From: Myxococcales bacterium
Lineage (GTDB): Bacteria > Myxococcota > Polyangia > Nannocystales > Nannocystaceae
Reading direction: 5' to 3'
Length of the DNA stretch: 39,774 nt
NCBI GenBank assembly: GCA_016793465.1
Contig: JAEUJW010000044.1
Span: 1-39,774, forward strand
In this document: piece by piece, positions 7,376 through 16,120 of the stretch
Position numbering within the stretch: position 1 is the first letter of the stretch
Layout: every line of letters starts with the position of its first letter
Program-made: the position numbers and the translations under genes
Notes under the pieces: generated by a model
What the model was told of the DNA's origin: nothing
Database searches by the model: none
What the model saw: the letters and a program-made list of their open reading frames with translations, nothing else

Positions 7376-8284
7376 ATGGTGAAGTCCGGCATCGCGTTCA
7401 CCCTGGCGTCCGCCCTCGCCCTGCAGCCGCACGCGGCCCACGCCGAGAAGTTCTCGGCGAAGCAGCTCCGCACGCTCGCCACGATCACCGCCGGCCGCAA
7501 CGACAGCGGGAAACTGGACGCCGCGTACACGCTCGCCCGCGAGGCGTTCGCCGATCAGGGTCACAACGTGGACTTCCGCAAGGCCGTTGCGCGCGAGGGC
7601 AAGGCCGTCGCGGAGTTGTTGTTCGAGCGTGACAGGGCGGACCCAAAGCGCGCCCCCGCGGCGATGGACGCCCTCTGCTGGGCCGTGTTCGTCATGCGGA
7701 TGTACGAGGCCGAGCTGGCGAGCTCGGAGGAGGAGCGGCAGAAGTTCTCGCCCGAGGCGGCGCGGCTCATGTCGCTGGCGACCGACGTGAAGGCGCCGTG
7801 TGCTCCGCCACCACCCGCCGTGGTCGTGAAGGCGACGGATCCCTCGACGCCCGCCGCCAGCGCGACTCAGCCGCTCCCGTTGACTCGATCTGTACCCGCA
7901 GATCGTGAGGACGGACCTCGGCCGCCATCGGCGATCCGCCGGTCGCGCGTCCAGCTCGCGGTCGGCGGGGTCCTCGTGACCACGGGTGTCGGTTTGGCCG
8001 CGGGAGTCGCCGGCCGCTTCGCGGCGGCCTCCGGCGCCCGGGCCGAGATCGCAGGGCTCGACGCCCAGGCGACGGCGGACGGCCGGGACCTGACATCGGA
8101 TGAGCTCGCCGCGGCCGCCGCGGCCGACGCCCGCGCCGTCCGTCTACACAACACCGGCTCGACACTCGGCGTTTTCGCGGCGCTGGGTGTGGTGGCCGGC
8201 ATCATCACCCTCGCGTTGCCTCCGCGAGCGCCAGCCCGGGTCCATGCTCGGCCGGCTGGCGTGGGTGTTCGAATCAATTTTTGA
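7376..8284 (+). CDS. Exported membrane protein (302 aa)
   Basis: A typical signal peptide (MVKSGIAFTLASALALQ...AAHA) is followed by a helical domain resembling the tetratricopeptide-like periplasmic proteins of myxobacteria (ITAGRNDSGKLDAAYTLARE). After a Pro/Thr linker, two hydrophobic segments flank an Ala-rich loop (VQLAVGGVLVTTGVGLAAGV and TLGVFAALGVVAGIITLAL). Ribosome site AAGGTG precedes the ATG. Paired with the kinase and lipoproteins it could belong to an envelope-signalling set; the exact role is unknown. Confidence 0.78.
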   Translation: MVKSGIAFTLASALALQPHAAHAEKFSAKQLRTLATITAGRNDSGKLDAAYTLAREAFADQGHNVDFRKAVAREGKAVAELLFERDRADPKRAPAAMDALCWAVFVMRMYEAELASSEEERQKFSPEAARLMSLATDVKAPCAPPPPAVVVKATDPSTPAASATQPLPLTRSVPADREDGPRPPSAIRRSRVQLAVGGVLVTTGVGLAAGVAGRFAAASGARAEIAGLDAQATADGRDLTSDELAAAAAADARAVRLHNTGSTLGVFAALGVVAGIITLALPPRAPARVHARPAGVGVRINF

Positions 8285-8325
8285 GGTCGCTCAATTTCGC
8301 CCCGACCTGAAGTACCGTGGTGCCG

Positions 8326-10062
8326 ATGCCCTCCCGACCCTTGATCCTCGCGCTCGCGCTCAGCTCGTGCATCGAGCACACCCCCGAGTGGTACGCGCTG
8401 ACGGACGAGGCCACCGCGAGGACGACGAGCGAGTCGACGTCGAACCACGCATCACCCACCGAGGCCACCACCAGCGCCGATGGTGATGGCAGCGCCAACA
8501 ATACCGCGACGGCCACGAGCGAGGCCGCCGAGACCGGGCCAGGCATGGGCACCGAGGTGGACACGACTGGCACCAGCACCGGCCCAGGCGAGTCGAGCGA
8601 GACCTCGGGAGCGACGTCCAACGCTCCGCCGAAGGTCGACACGTTCGCCGTCAACCCGGACTTCATCGACGAACCCGGCCCCGTCTACTTCGAGCTGGCA
8701 GCCAGCGACGACGTCGTGGAGGTCGACGTCTGGCACGGCGGCGAGTTGCTGGGGACCTACGCCGCCGCGGACTTCCCGGTGGCGTTCGACGTCACCTCAC
8801 AGAACACCTGTCAGGGCCCGCAGACGTTCACCGCCACGGTGCGCGACGCCGAGGGCCTCACAGCGGACTCGCCGCCCGCGGATCTGTTCTGCCAGCTCCC
8901 CGCGCCAGGCAGCGAGGTCTACACGCGCAAGCTCGACGGCGTGGTGTCCGCGCTCGGCTCCGCCGTGGCGCACACGCCGGACGGAGGCGTGGTCGTCGCG
9001 GGTGCGCTCGACGAGCGCATGCTGTTGTGGCGACTCGATGTGGCGGGCACGCCCGTCGCCGGCTGGCCGAAGACGATCAAGGACTGGACGCTCGCCCCCG
9101 GCCTGGGCGCCAAGGAGTCCGGCGCGAGCGCCGTCGTCGTGGACGCCACGGGGGCGATCACCGTGGCCGGCTATTTCAAGAACGGCCTCGCCTTCCGCCG
9201 CTACACGGCGAAGCTCAACGACGCGGGGGCGCTGCTCTGGGAGGACCCCGGCGTGGTCGATGGCGAGGAGATCGCGGGGCTCGCGGTGTCCGAGCTCGGG
9301 GACGTCGTGGCCGGCGGCTCGATCCGCACGAGCCCGCTCGACCAAGCCGCGGCCTACGACGCGGGGACGTGGGGCTATCCCCACGACTATCCCTACGCCG
9401 CCGAGCGCTGGACGGACGTGTTCACGCAGCCCGCGACGGACCCGCAGCCGGACCTCGCCAACAAGTACAGCGAGCGCTGGCGGGCCGTGCTGGCGCTCCC
9501 GGACGGAAGCTTCCTCGTCATCGGTGAGCGCGAATACCGAGACGGCGTAAATCCGGAGTTCTACACGCGGACCACGGTCTTGCAGTTCGCGGACGGGTCA
9601 CGGGCGGGCGCCCCCTGGACCTCCCCGGGCCAAAAGTACGCGCACGACGCCGCGGCGGCCGGCGTGCTCACGGACACGGGCTTCGCCGTCGCGGGGTGGT
9701 GCCGCGCGGAGGGACCCAACGCCGTCGGGCAGGCGTGCCTCCAGCTCTTCGACGAGGAGGGCTCGCTCTCACAGGTCTACGCGGAGCCGTCCCCCACCCA
9801 GGCCGCGTGCTCGGGCGTGGCGCGCGACCGCGAGGACCGGCTCGTGCTGGGTTGCTACCGGACCCAGCCCGGCCAGCTCGACGCCTGGGTCTTCGCCTCC
9901 CGGGGCGTAGGGTTCCCGCTCGCCTGGTCGCAGACCTTCGATCAGGGTGGATGGGACTTCGCAACCGCGGTGACGTGCGAGGGCTGGGGCAAGTGCACGT
10001 GGGTCGGCACGACCATGGAGAACGGCGCGGCGGTCCTCATCGCCAGCCAGCGCTACCCCTAA
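8326..10062 (+). CDS. Surface lipoprotein with delta-60-type propeller repeats (578 aa)
   Basis: MPSRPLILALALSSC ends in a lipobox (LSSC), so the mature protein would be lipid-anchored. A Ser/Thr-rich stalk (~80 residues, many TTS/STGTSTG runs) of the kind common in Nannocystaceae follows, then an Ig-like segment (DTFAVNPDFIDEPGPVYFEL) and a ~380-residue region of repeating beta-strand units such as GGVVVAGALDERMLLWRLD and GAITVAGYFKNGLAFRRYT. These fit the delta-60/propeller repeats seen in myxobacterial lipoproteins. ATG 8326 is chosen over upstream GTG codons because it starts the signal peptide. The gene converges on the next one, with two bases between their stops. Likely function: cell-surface adhesion or ligand binding (inferred). 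Confidence 0.85.
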   Translation: MPSRPLILALALSSCIEHTPEWYALTDEATARTTSESTSNHASPTEATTSADGDGSANNTATATSEAAETGPGMGTEVDTTGTSTGPGESSETSGATSNAPPKVDTFAVNPDFIDEPGPVYFELAASDDVVEVDVWHGGELLGTYAAADFPVAFDVTSQNTCQGPQTFTATVRDAEGLTADSPPADLFCQLPAPGSEVYTRKLDGVVSALGSAVAHTPDGGVVVAGALDERMLLWRLDVAGTPVAGWPKTIKDWTLAPGLGAKESGASAVVVDATGAITVAGYFKNGLAFRRYTAKLNDAGALLWEDPGVVDGEEIAGLAVSELGDVVAGGSIRTSPLDQAAAYDAGTWGYPHDYPYAAERWTDVFTQPATDPQPDLANKYSERWRAVLALPDGSFLVIGEREYRDGVNPEFYTRTTVLQFADGSRAGAPWTSPGQKYAHDAAAAGVLTDTGFAVAGWCRAEGPNAVGQACLQLFDEEGSLSQVYAEPSPTQAACSGVARDREDRLVLGCYRTQPGQLDAWVFASRGVGFPLAWSQTFDQGGWDFATAVTCEGWGKCTWVGTTMENGAAVLIASQRYP

Positions 10063-10064
10063 CG

Positions 10065-11162
10065 TCACTGCGGGACGTAGGCGTCGCAGCGCTCAAGCAC
10101 CGCGTCCACCGCGGCCTCGAAGAAGGGCGCGTAGCTGTCGGCGCAGACGCTCTCGATGAGCCCGTGCCCTTCGGGTAGCAGCTCCACGAACGTCCGCAGC
10201 CGGTTGATGGCGGGGCTGTACTCCCCGCACAGGTGCTGGGGGGTGTCCTTGTCGGTCGTGATCACCAGCACCTGATACGCGTCCACGTCCCCGTGCTTGG
10301 CCGCCGTCAGTTTATCGACCCACGCCTGCGCCGGCCCGTTGGACTCGGAGTCGCCTCCGTCCGTGATGATCGTGACGACCAGGAGGGCGTCGTCGCGGAG
10401 GAACCCCTGGTTGCAGCCCGGAGGGTAGCCGTTGATCCCCAGCAGCGGAGGACTGACGGCCGCGACCATCGCGTCGGCGGGGAAAGGGACGCCGCCACCG
10501 CTGCCGACCCTGGCGATGCATTCGAAGGCCGCGAAGGGGTCCGGATCCTCGCGGGTGATGTAGCGACCGTTGGCCACGGTGCACCGCTGCGCGCTGCTGT
10601 CCTTGCCCGCCGGGAACGTCACGCCGGCCCCGATCGTGGAGTCGCACGCGTCGAGCTGGGCGCCGCAGGTCGGCAGCGTGCCGTTCGGATCGCAGCCCTC
10701 GCCGCACAACGAACAGTCCCCCATGTACCAGCCATGATCGGGCTCGACCACCATGATGTGGACGTCGAAGTCCGCGAACTCGCCGGAGAGCGCGCTATAG
10801 AAGGTCGGGAAGATCGTCAGGAGCTGCTGCTGGAACGGCGCCATCGTACCCGCGGCGCTGATCACGAACAGAAAATCGACCTTGCCGAGACAACCCTCCG
10901 GCCCCGGCGGCCCGAAGTCGGGCGGGAGGTGGCCCGTGCTCGTCCCGGACGCGTCGCCGGAGGTCGAGGACGTGTCGGCCGCCCCGCTGTCGGAGCTGCT
11001 CCCGCTCGAGTCGGAGCTGGACGTGGACGACGACGATGACGACGCCGGCTCGGCCATCGTCGGCCCGACCCCGAAGCTCGACTCGGCCGGGGCGCCCCGG
11101 TTGCACGCGCACCCCGACACGAAGATCACGGCGAGGGAGCAGGTCGCGGCGCGGACGGTCAC
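10065..11162 (-). CDS. von Willebrand A-like lipoprotein (365 aa)
   Basis: Minus strand. From GTG 11162 the protein reads MTVRAATCSLAVIFVSGC, a signal peptide with lipobox VSGC, then a Ser-rich stalk (SSSSSSTSSSDSSGSSSDS) and a domain beginning VDFLFVISAAGTMAPFQQQ. In vWA domains this position holds the metal site DxSxS; here it is SAAGT, so the metal site looks degenerate. Many Cys (about 14) suggest disulfides, and DDALLVVTIITDGGDSES keeps the central strand and 'TDGGD' loop of the fold. Longer upstream starts are open but lack a ribosome site. Such proteins are typical of Nannocystis-type genomes and probably bind proteins at the cell surface. Confidence 0.83.
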   Translation of the reverse strand: MTVRAATCSLAVIFVSGCACNRGAPAESSFGVGPTMAEPASSSSSSTSSSDSSGSSSDSGAADTSSTSGDASGTSTGHLPPDFGPPGPEGCLGKVDFLFVISAAGTMAPFQQQLLTIFPTFYSALSGEFADFDVHIMVVEPDHGWYMGDCSLCGEGCDPNGTLPTCGAQLDACDSTIGAGVTFPAGKDSSAQRCTVANGRYITREDPDPFAAFECIARVGSGGGVPFPADAMVAAVSPPLLGINGYPPGCNQGFLRDDALLVVTIITDGGDSESNGPAQAWVDKLTAAKHGDVDAYQVLVITTDKDTPQHLCGEYSPAINRLRTFVELLPEGHGLIESVCADSYAPFFEAAVDAVLERCDAYVPQ

Positions 11163-11282
11163 AGCTGCGCGAGCGTACCGCGCAACACGGGCCGTGGCCA
11201 CCTGTTGCGCTCGCGGCGGACGAGACCACGGGCGCCACGTCACCGGCTCCCAGTTCGCCTCGGCTCGCGGCGTGGACCTCGG

Positions 11283-11744
11283 CTACCCCCGCAGAGTCGG
11301 CGCGACCCTCGACACGTGGACCAGCCCGACCCGGCTGTGCACACCGAGTCGGCGGTAGATCTGGCGGACATACGTGCGGACCGTACTGAACGTCAGGCCG
11401 ATGCGCTGCGCGATCTGTTTGTCGGTGAGCCCATCGATCACCAGGCCGGCGACCCTCGCCAGCCGCGGCGGCAGCGCCCGCGTGGGTGGGGTCGCCATGT
11501 CGGTCGCCCAGGCGGGGCAACTCAGCACGAACAACAGCCCGTCCGGGGTCCGCAGGGTCGCCAGCGGCGGCCATTCTTTGATGATCGCCGTCGCCTCGCG
11601 GGATTGTTGGTCGACCTCACTGAGGGCCCCCGCGTTCATGCACACCACGGCGCCCTGGTCGGTGATCAACGCGGCGGGGTGACGATAGCCCTGCAGCAGC
11701 TCGGCGAGCAGGTCGATCGGCGTGGGCTGGCGGATCGCGTCCAT
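11283..11744 (-). CDS. LuxR-type transcription regulator (153 aa)
   Basis: From ATG 11744 (MDAIRQPTPIDLLAELLQGY) with GGAG six bases upstream. Residues ~1-75 look like a PAS-type sensor half (HPAALITDQGAVVCMNAGAL), and residues ~92-147 are the four-helix LuxR/GerE DNA-binding domain (VAGLVIDGLTDKQIAQRIGL, then TFSTVRTYVRQIYRRLGVHS). It lacks a receiver domain, so it is not a classical response regulator; an unknown small ligand or partner may be sensed. It is co-oriented with the vWA lipoprotein 120 bases downstream and may control it or the low-complexity protein upstream. Confidence 0.85.
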   Translation of the reverse strand: MDAIRQPTPIDLLAELLQGYRHPAALITDQGAVVCMNAGALSEVDQQSREATAIIKEWPPLATLRTPDGLLFVLSCPAWATDMATPPTRALPPRLARVAGLVIDGLTDKQIAQRIGLTFSTVRTYVRQIYRRLGVHSRVGLVHVSRVAPTLRG

Positions 11745-11799
11745 GCAAGGCTCCATACCAGATCGCGGACTGCCCGGCGTAATTGAGCGCGTGGCACGT

Positions 11800-11823
11800 C
11801 CCGGGCCCCGCGCGGGGCCCGGG
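11800..11823. terminator. Perfect 24-bp GC palindrome
   Basis: The sequence is CCCGGGCCCCGC followed by its exact reverse complement, all G or C. On the minus strand it lies between the stop of the large low-complexity gene (11929) and the start of the LuxR-type gene (11744). It has the position of a terminator but no following T-run; with perfect symmetry it may instead be a protein-binding or cruciform site. Confidence 0.5.
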
Positions 11824-11928
11824 TGTTGGTCGGCGACGCCGGGCTGTTGGTAGCGACAAGCCGAGGGGTGTGAACGGTGCCCCGGTGTGGCGTCCGGACC
11901 GCGCACATGGTGAGCGCGTGTGGCGAGC

Positions 11929-14262
11929 TCACCGTTTCGGCGGCTCTTTCTTAGGTGAGCCGCGGATATTGCCGGCGAACTGGCTCGTCGCGTCGCTCGT
12001 CCAACTGCGGTCGAAAACCGGCTTCAAGCGATCCTCATCGCGGAGGAAAGTCAGCCGCGGGCGAACGGCGGTGGAGTCGTCCAGATCCACGTCGCCGTCG
12101 ACCTCGCGGACGTCGGTCGCAAGCCCACCGCAGTACATGGTGGCTGCGCCCGTTCGCTCGTGGTCGACGGCGGGGTTTCCCGCTCCGGGGACATCGGGTC
12201 CGACAGACGGAGCGGACGCGTGAGACGTCAGCGGGGTCGCGATCAGCCGGCTCAACAAAATCGCGGCCTCGATCGCGGGTGAGTGCATGCTCGGTGGTGC
12301 CGCGACCGCGGTCACGGTTGGGGTCGCGGCCGGAGGGGTGGTCGACGGAGTCGCGGCCGCGGTCACAGTCTCGATCGGCGGCGCGCTCAACGGGGTCGCG
12401 GTCGCGGGCGAGGATGTGCTCGACGGGGACGCGGACGCGGTCACGGTCGGTGGCGTGCTCGACAGGGCTGGGACCGCGGTCGCGGTCACGGGTGCCTCGA
12501 TCGCGGGCGAGGACATGCTCGGTGGTGCCGCGGCCGCGGTCACGGTTGGGGGCGGGCTCGATGGTGCCACGGCCGGGGGTGTGCTCGACGGGGTCGCGGT
12601 CGCGTTCGCGGTTGAGGGTGTGCTCGACGGGGTCGTGGTCGCGGTCGCGGGCATGCTCGACGTGGCCGGGGTCGCGGTCGCGGTCGGGGGTGTGCTCGAT
12701 GGAGCCGCGGTCGCGGGCGAGGATGTGCTCGACGGGGCCGCGGTCGCGGTCGGGGCCGCGGTCGCGGGTAAGGGTGTGCTCGACGGGGCCGCTGTCGCGG
12801 TGGCGGTCGCGGGCGAGGTCGTACTCGACGCGGCTGCGGCCTCGGGTGCGGCCGGCGGAGGCGTCGCGTTCGCCGGCTTCGGATCGGTCATCGGTGGTAA
12901 CCGCGCTCGGACAGTCGCCCACACCTCCGAGTCGCCTCGCCGCCGGAGATCACCGAAGCACACGCGGAACCTACGGCCCACCATCTCGCCGAGTCCTGTG
13001 ATGCTCAGGAACCGAGCAAGCGCGCGCAAGAAGGTCCGCTCGCGGTGGCCGAACCTCACCGTGGTGTTGGCCTCGATGAATTTCTTCCAGCCCGGGCTCG
13101 AGAGGAGCATGTCCTCGAGGTCGCCCCTGGCGACGAGCACGCGGAATGCGACGAAGAAGTTGGCCAGCTCGGACACACCGTTGCCGTGGTCCGGCACCTG
13201 CGGCCTACCCAGGCCGTTCATGAGCTGCTCGTAGTCCTCGGGCGAAGGGAGGGGAGGCGGCGGCGGCGGGCTGGGCGTTTTTGCCGCGGCCCGGTGGGTG
13301 GCGCGGCTCTGATGGGGCGATGTCCGGGGCGGCCGGGTGCCCCCCGCGTGGTCCGTGCTCGGCGGGGCCGCGGCCGTAGTTGCGGGCGAGGGTGTGCTCG
13401 ACTGAGCCGGAGTCGCGGTCGCGGCCGGGGGTGCCTCGATCGCGGGCGAGGACATGCTCGATGCCGCGGTCGTGGTCGCGGTCGGGGGCGTGGGGCCGGC
13501 GCCTCGCTGCGCCGGGCCCGAGAGATGGATCTCGCCGAGGTCGCCGCTCTCGAGGTCCGCGCCGCGGTACTCGCCGACGAGCTGAGGCGCGCCTGCGGGC
13601 GCCACGTAGTAGAGTTCGAACCTGTCAGGCCCGACCTGGACGAGCATGAGCCGTACGCCGCCGTAGACCACCAGGGCCTGCGCGATGACACCACGGCGCC
13701 CGAACCCGTTGAGCTCGAGGATCTGCCCGGCGATCCGGACGCGCAGGATCTCGTCACGGCGCCGCGCCAGGCGCTCGTCGGCGGTGGCCTTCAGTTCGTC
13801 CAGCTCGCCCGCGCCGAGATAGACGACGTGGTTGTCGTCGCGGACGAACACGAGGGTGCCCTGCCCACCGGGGCGGATCATGATCCGGAAGGTGCCCCGC
13901 ATCGGCGCCGTCGACACCCGGAAGAGCGAATCGTCCTCAAAATCCCAGGCATCCAGGGCGACGCCGACACCCCCCGGCGGCCCGAAGAGGACGACCTCAT
14001 GCGCGGCCGCCTCGACCTCCACGCGCGTCCCCCACAATACCGGGTAGAAGTCCTTCCCTACCAGGTAGCCGAGGCCCCACTTGCCGTTCTGGGCCAGGAC
14101 GAGCGTGCCCCCGGGGATGTCGCGGACCTGGGCCGCTTTGGGACCGGGGCCCCAGTCGCGGGCGGACGCCATCTTGCGTGCGTCGCAGTGCATGAGGAGG
14201 CTGCGGATGAGCGTCGGGCCCACCCCCTCGAACTCCCACGCGCCTGCGTTCGCTGTCTCCAC
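11929..14262 (-). CDS. Large protein with Ser/Thr/Pro/Ala repeats (~777 aa)
   Basis: The minus-strand frame is open from 14475, but the first ~70 residues look non-coding. A GTG at 14262 opens the part with protein-like composition (ETANAGAWEFEGVGPTLIRS), but no good ribosome site marks a start. Residues ~1-270 form a beta-rich domain with a LVFVRDDNHVVYLGAGELDE segment, followed by a short Pro/Thr linker and a second folded part of ~100 residues (SELANFFVAFRVLVARGDLED...). Then comes a ~250-residue stretch of SSTP, TATA and PSST repeats, and a final acidic segment. No signal peptide is obvious. The repeats look like a glycosylation or spacer region of a surface or particle protein. Function unknown. 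Confidence 0.65.
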   Translation of the reverse strand: METANAGAWEFEGVGPTLIRSLLMHCDARKMASARDWGPGPKAAQVRDIPGGTLVLAQNGKWGLGYLVGKDFYPVLWGTRVEVEAAAHEVVLFGPPGGVGVALDAWDFEDDSLFRVSTAPMRGTFRIMIRPGGQGTLVFVRDDNHVVYLGAGELDELKATADERLARRRDEILRVRIAGQILELNGFGRRGVIAQALVVYGGVRLMLVQVGPDRFELYYVAPAGAPQLVGEYRGADLESGDLGEIHLSGPAQRGAGPTPPTATTTAASSMSSPAIEAPPAATATPAQSSTPSPATTAAAPPSTDHAGGTRPPRTSPHQSRATHRAAAKTPSPPPPPPLPSPEDYEQLMNGLGRPQVPDHGNGVSELANFFVAFRVLVARGDLEDMLLSSPGWKKFIEANTTVRFGHRERTFLRALARFLSITGLGEMVGRRFRVCFGDLRRRGDSEVWATVRARLPPMTDPKPANATPPPAAPEAAAASSTTSPATATATAAPSSTPLPATAAPTATAAPSSTSSPATAAPSSTPPTATATPATSSMPATATTTPSSTPSTANATATPSSTPPAVAPSSPPPTVTAAAAPPSMSSPAIEAPVTATAVPALSSTPPTVTASASPSSTSSPATATPLSAPPIETVTAAATPSTTPPAATPTVTAVAAPPSMHSPAIEAAILLSRLIATPLTSHASAPSVGPDVPGAGNPAVDHERTGAATMYCGGLATDVREVDGDVDLDDSTAVRPRLTFLRDEDRLKPVFDRSWTSDATSQFAGNIRGSPKKEPPKR
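12280..12830. repeat. Low-complexity coding repeats (Ser/Thr/Pro/Ala)
   Basis: Imperfect short units such as GGTCGCGGTCGCGGGCGAGG recur many times. On the minus strand they translate into SST/PAT/ATP runs of the large protein. Irregular unit length and an intact frame mark it as coding low complexity, not CRISPR or iterons. Confidence 0.7.
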
Positions 14263-14454
14263 GGTCCGCCGTCGCTGACGGTACACCAACGTCGGGCAGC
14301 GACAACAGACATCCACGCCACACGTAAATGCGCGCAAGTAAGCAGTTGTAGTGACAACCACACGATGCACATGCACGCGTGCCGCTTCGGCGAGCGCGAG
14401 CGAGCCGACGCCACGCGGCGGCGGTGTCCCGGGCGGCGCGAGGCGCCTCCGGAT

Positions 14455-14681
14455 TTCGTGACAAAGAGCGTACACACCGACCTACGGGGGTCTAGCAGCG
14501 GCTCCGTGTGTCACCAAAATTCTCGGGCGTCGGGTCGCGGCGTTCGTGACACGATCGAGTTCGTTGTACGTCCAACGTTCTCACTCGCTTCGCGGTGGAT
14601 CGACGGATCTGTCACAGGTGCAGATCGGTCGCTGGCAGATTCCTGGCTCGGCGAATTCTGCATTATAGAGGCTTCGTGACA
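14455..14681. promoter_or_regulatory. Control region with repeated GTGACA/TGTCAC motifs
   Basis: The gene-free stretch 14263-14787 separates the leftward cargo from the long rightward operon. TTCGTGACA occurs exactly at 14455-14463, 14543-14551 and 14673-14681. TGTCAC (the same motif reversed) occurs at 14509-14514 and 14610-14615, a further GTGACA at 14351-14356, and TGTCATGAC at 14759-14767. CATTATAG at about 14661 could be a -10 for the rightward genes. The spacing is irregular, so a regulator-binding array is favoured over origin iterons, but either is possible. Confidence 0.5.
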
Positions 14682-14789
14682 GCGTCAGGACACGACGCGC
14701 GATCGTGAGGGCCTGCGACATGCTCGATAAAACCAGTTGATCTCTGCTCGCGGGACCTGTCATGACGGCCGTTGATGGGATGCTATCGA

Positions 14790-14891
14790 ATGGGTGCAGC
14801 TACACACGTCGTGCGCGAGCTCGAGGGCGGGCCCCTCCGCGCGGGTGCGACGGGCGTTGACGGCAGGACCCCCCAGGTGGAGGCCATGTGA
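14790..14891 (+). CDS. Possible 33-aa leader peptide overlapping the next gene
   Basis: ATG 14790 opens MGAATHVVRELEGGPLRAGA and ends at TGA 14889-14891. It overlaps the GTG start at 14888 in the arrangement ATGTGA, which would allow translational coupling. No strong ribosome site precedes it, so it may be only a chance frame. Confidence 0.25.
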   Translation: MGAATHVVRELEGGPLRAGATGVDGRTPQVEAM

Positions 14892-15646
14892 CGGGACCGA
14901 ATCAAACAAAGGGAGGTACACACGCAGTGCACGTGTTCGGGGACGGGCGCGTCCTCGACGAGAAGAAGGGGGTGCTCGCGGTCGACCTCGTCCGCCTCAT
15001 CCTCGAGCTTGGGACGCGCCACGGCGCGAACGCGCGGATCCTCGTCGATGGCGCCGACTTCGACGCCCAGGCGGCCGCCAGGATCGCCGCCGAGTTGACG
15101 CTGCAGACCCCGCAGGCCGAGCCTCCACAAGCGGCGCCGTCCGTGCCGACGCCGCTCGCGATCCAGCAGGTCGAGACGCCGCAGGCCGTACATCCGCCGC
15201 CCATGCCTCCGCGAGCGTCGCGGGCGGTCGTCACCGAGGGCAACTCCGTGGCGCTTGTCGAGCTCACGCACTTGATGCTCTGGGACACCTACGTCCGCGC
15301 GACCCAGGCGCAGGGGTGGATGCTCAACCAGTCCGCCGCGTTCACGACGGAGCTGCTGGAGAACAACAGGCGGCTCGCCGAGCAGGCCAGCGAGCTGCAG
15401 AAGCGCTATCAGGCGTCGCTCGCAGAGATCGACTTCGTGGCCCGCGAGAAGATGATGATGGACGCCGAGGCCAGCACGGCCCGGTACGCCCGCTTCCTCG
15501 TCGACAAGGCGCGCGAGGAGGCCGCGAGGGAGCGGCCGGCCCGCGCCCCCGGCGAGTGGGTGGACGAGATGATCGACGGCGTGACCCTGGCGCTCAGCAT
15601 CCTGTGCGGCGTGCGGCCGCCGAGGGAACCGTGGGATTCGAACTGA
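14888..15646 (+). CDS. First gene of the long operon, coiled-coil protein (252 aa)
   Basis: GTG start at 14888 with AGGTGGAGG close upstream. Residues ~15-65 form a small alpha/beta segment (HVFGDGRVLDEKKGVLAVDL), a Pro/Gln-rich linker follows (to ~110), then a long helical, coiled-coil-like stretch (LLENNRRLAEQASELQKRYQ...) and a hydrophobic helix near the end (VDEMIDGVTLALSILCGV). No family recognised. As the first gene after the control region it may be an early scaffold or structural protein; this is inferred only from position. Confidence 0.75.
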   Translation: MTGPNQTKGGTHAVHVFGDGRVLDEKKGVLAVDLVRLILELGTRHGANARILVDGADFDAQAAARIAAELTLQTPQAEPPQAAPSVPTPLAIQQVETPQAVHPPPMPPRASRAVVTEGNSVALVELTHLMLWDTYVRATQAQGWMLNQSAAFTTELLENNRRLAEQASELQKRYQASLAEIDFVAREKMMMDAEASTARYARFLVDKAREEAARERPARAPGEWVDEMIDGVTLALSILCGVRPPREPWDSN

Positions 15647-15661
15647 CGAGGAGGGATGAAC

Positions 15662-16120
15662 ATGGCAGCGGAACAGAGCGAGTCGCCCGAGTCCTTCATG
15701 AAGGACGTCGAGGCCAGCGTGAGCAAGAAATTCCTGACGCAGATGGAGGACCTTCGCCAGCAGCTCCGCGACGCGCGGGCTGCGGCCGACTTCGAAAAGG
15801 TCTGCGGGCAAAAAGCGACGGCTGAGATGACGGCCCGCATGGCCGAGTATCGGCGTGGCCGCTGGTATCACGTGGGCGCGGTGGTGACGAGCGCCGCCGC
15901 CGGCTTCGCCGTCGGCTACCACACCCAGAAGTTCGCGGACTGGCGTCCCGGCGGCGTCCCCGTCGCGGCCGTCGCCGGGGTGCCCGGCATCATCGCCGGG
16001 GCGCGGCTCAACGAGAGCGTCGTGACCCGCTCAGTGTTCGCGGTCGGCGGGGCGATGTACATCCTCGGCACGTCCACCTACGTGCTCACGCACCCCGAGG
16101 GCGGAGGTCAGGCGCCATGA
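15662..16120 (+). CDS. Small membrane protein, coiled coil plus three membrane segments (152 aa)
   Basis: ATG 15662 (MAAEQSESPE) is seven bases after AGGAGG; the ATG at 15656 is too close to it. Residues ~1-70 are helical and charged (KKFLTQMEDLRQQLRDARAA). Three hydrophobic stretches follow: WYHVGAVVTSAAAGFAVGY, VPVAAVAGVPGIIAGA and SVFAVGGAMYILGTSTYVL. Its stop overlaps the next start (ATGA). Candidate virion-membrane protein. Confidence 0.78.
   Translation: MAAEQSESPESFMKDVEASVSKKFLTQMEDLRQQLRDARAAADFEKVCGQKATAEMTARMAEYRRGRWYHVGAVVTSAAAGFAVGYHTQKFADWRPGGVPVAAVAGVPGIIAGARLNESVVTRSVFAVGGAMYILGTSTYVLTHPEGGGQAP

Noticed and set aside
12280..12830. Tandem repeats that could be CRISPR or replication iterons
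   Set aside because: Irregular unit length, no spacer structure, and they encode an in-frame Ser/Thr/Pro/Ala tract.
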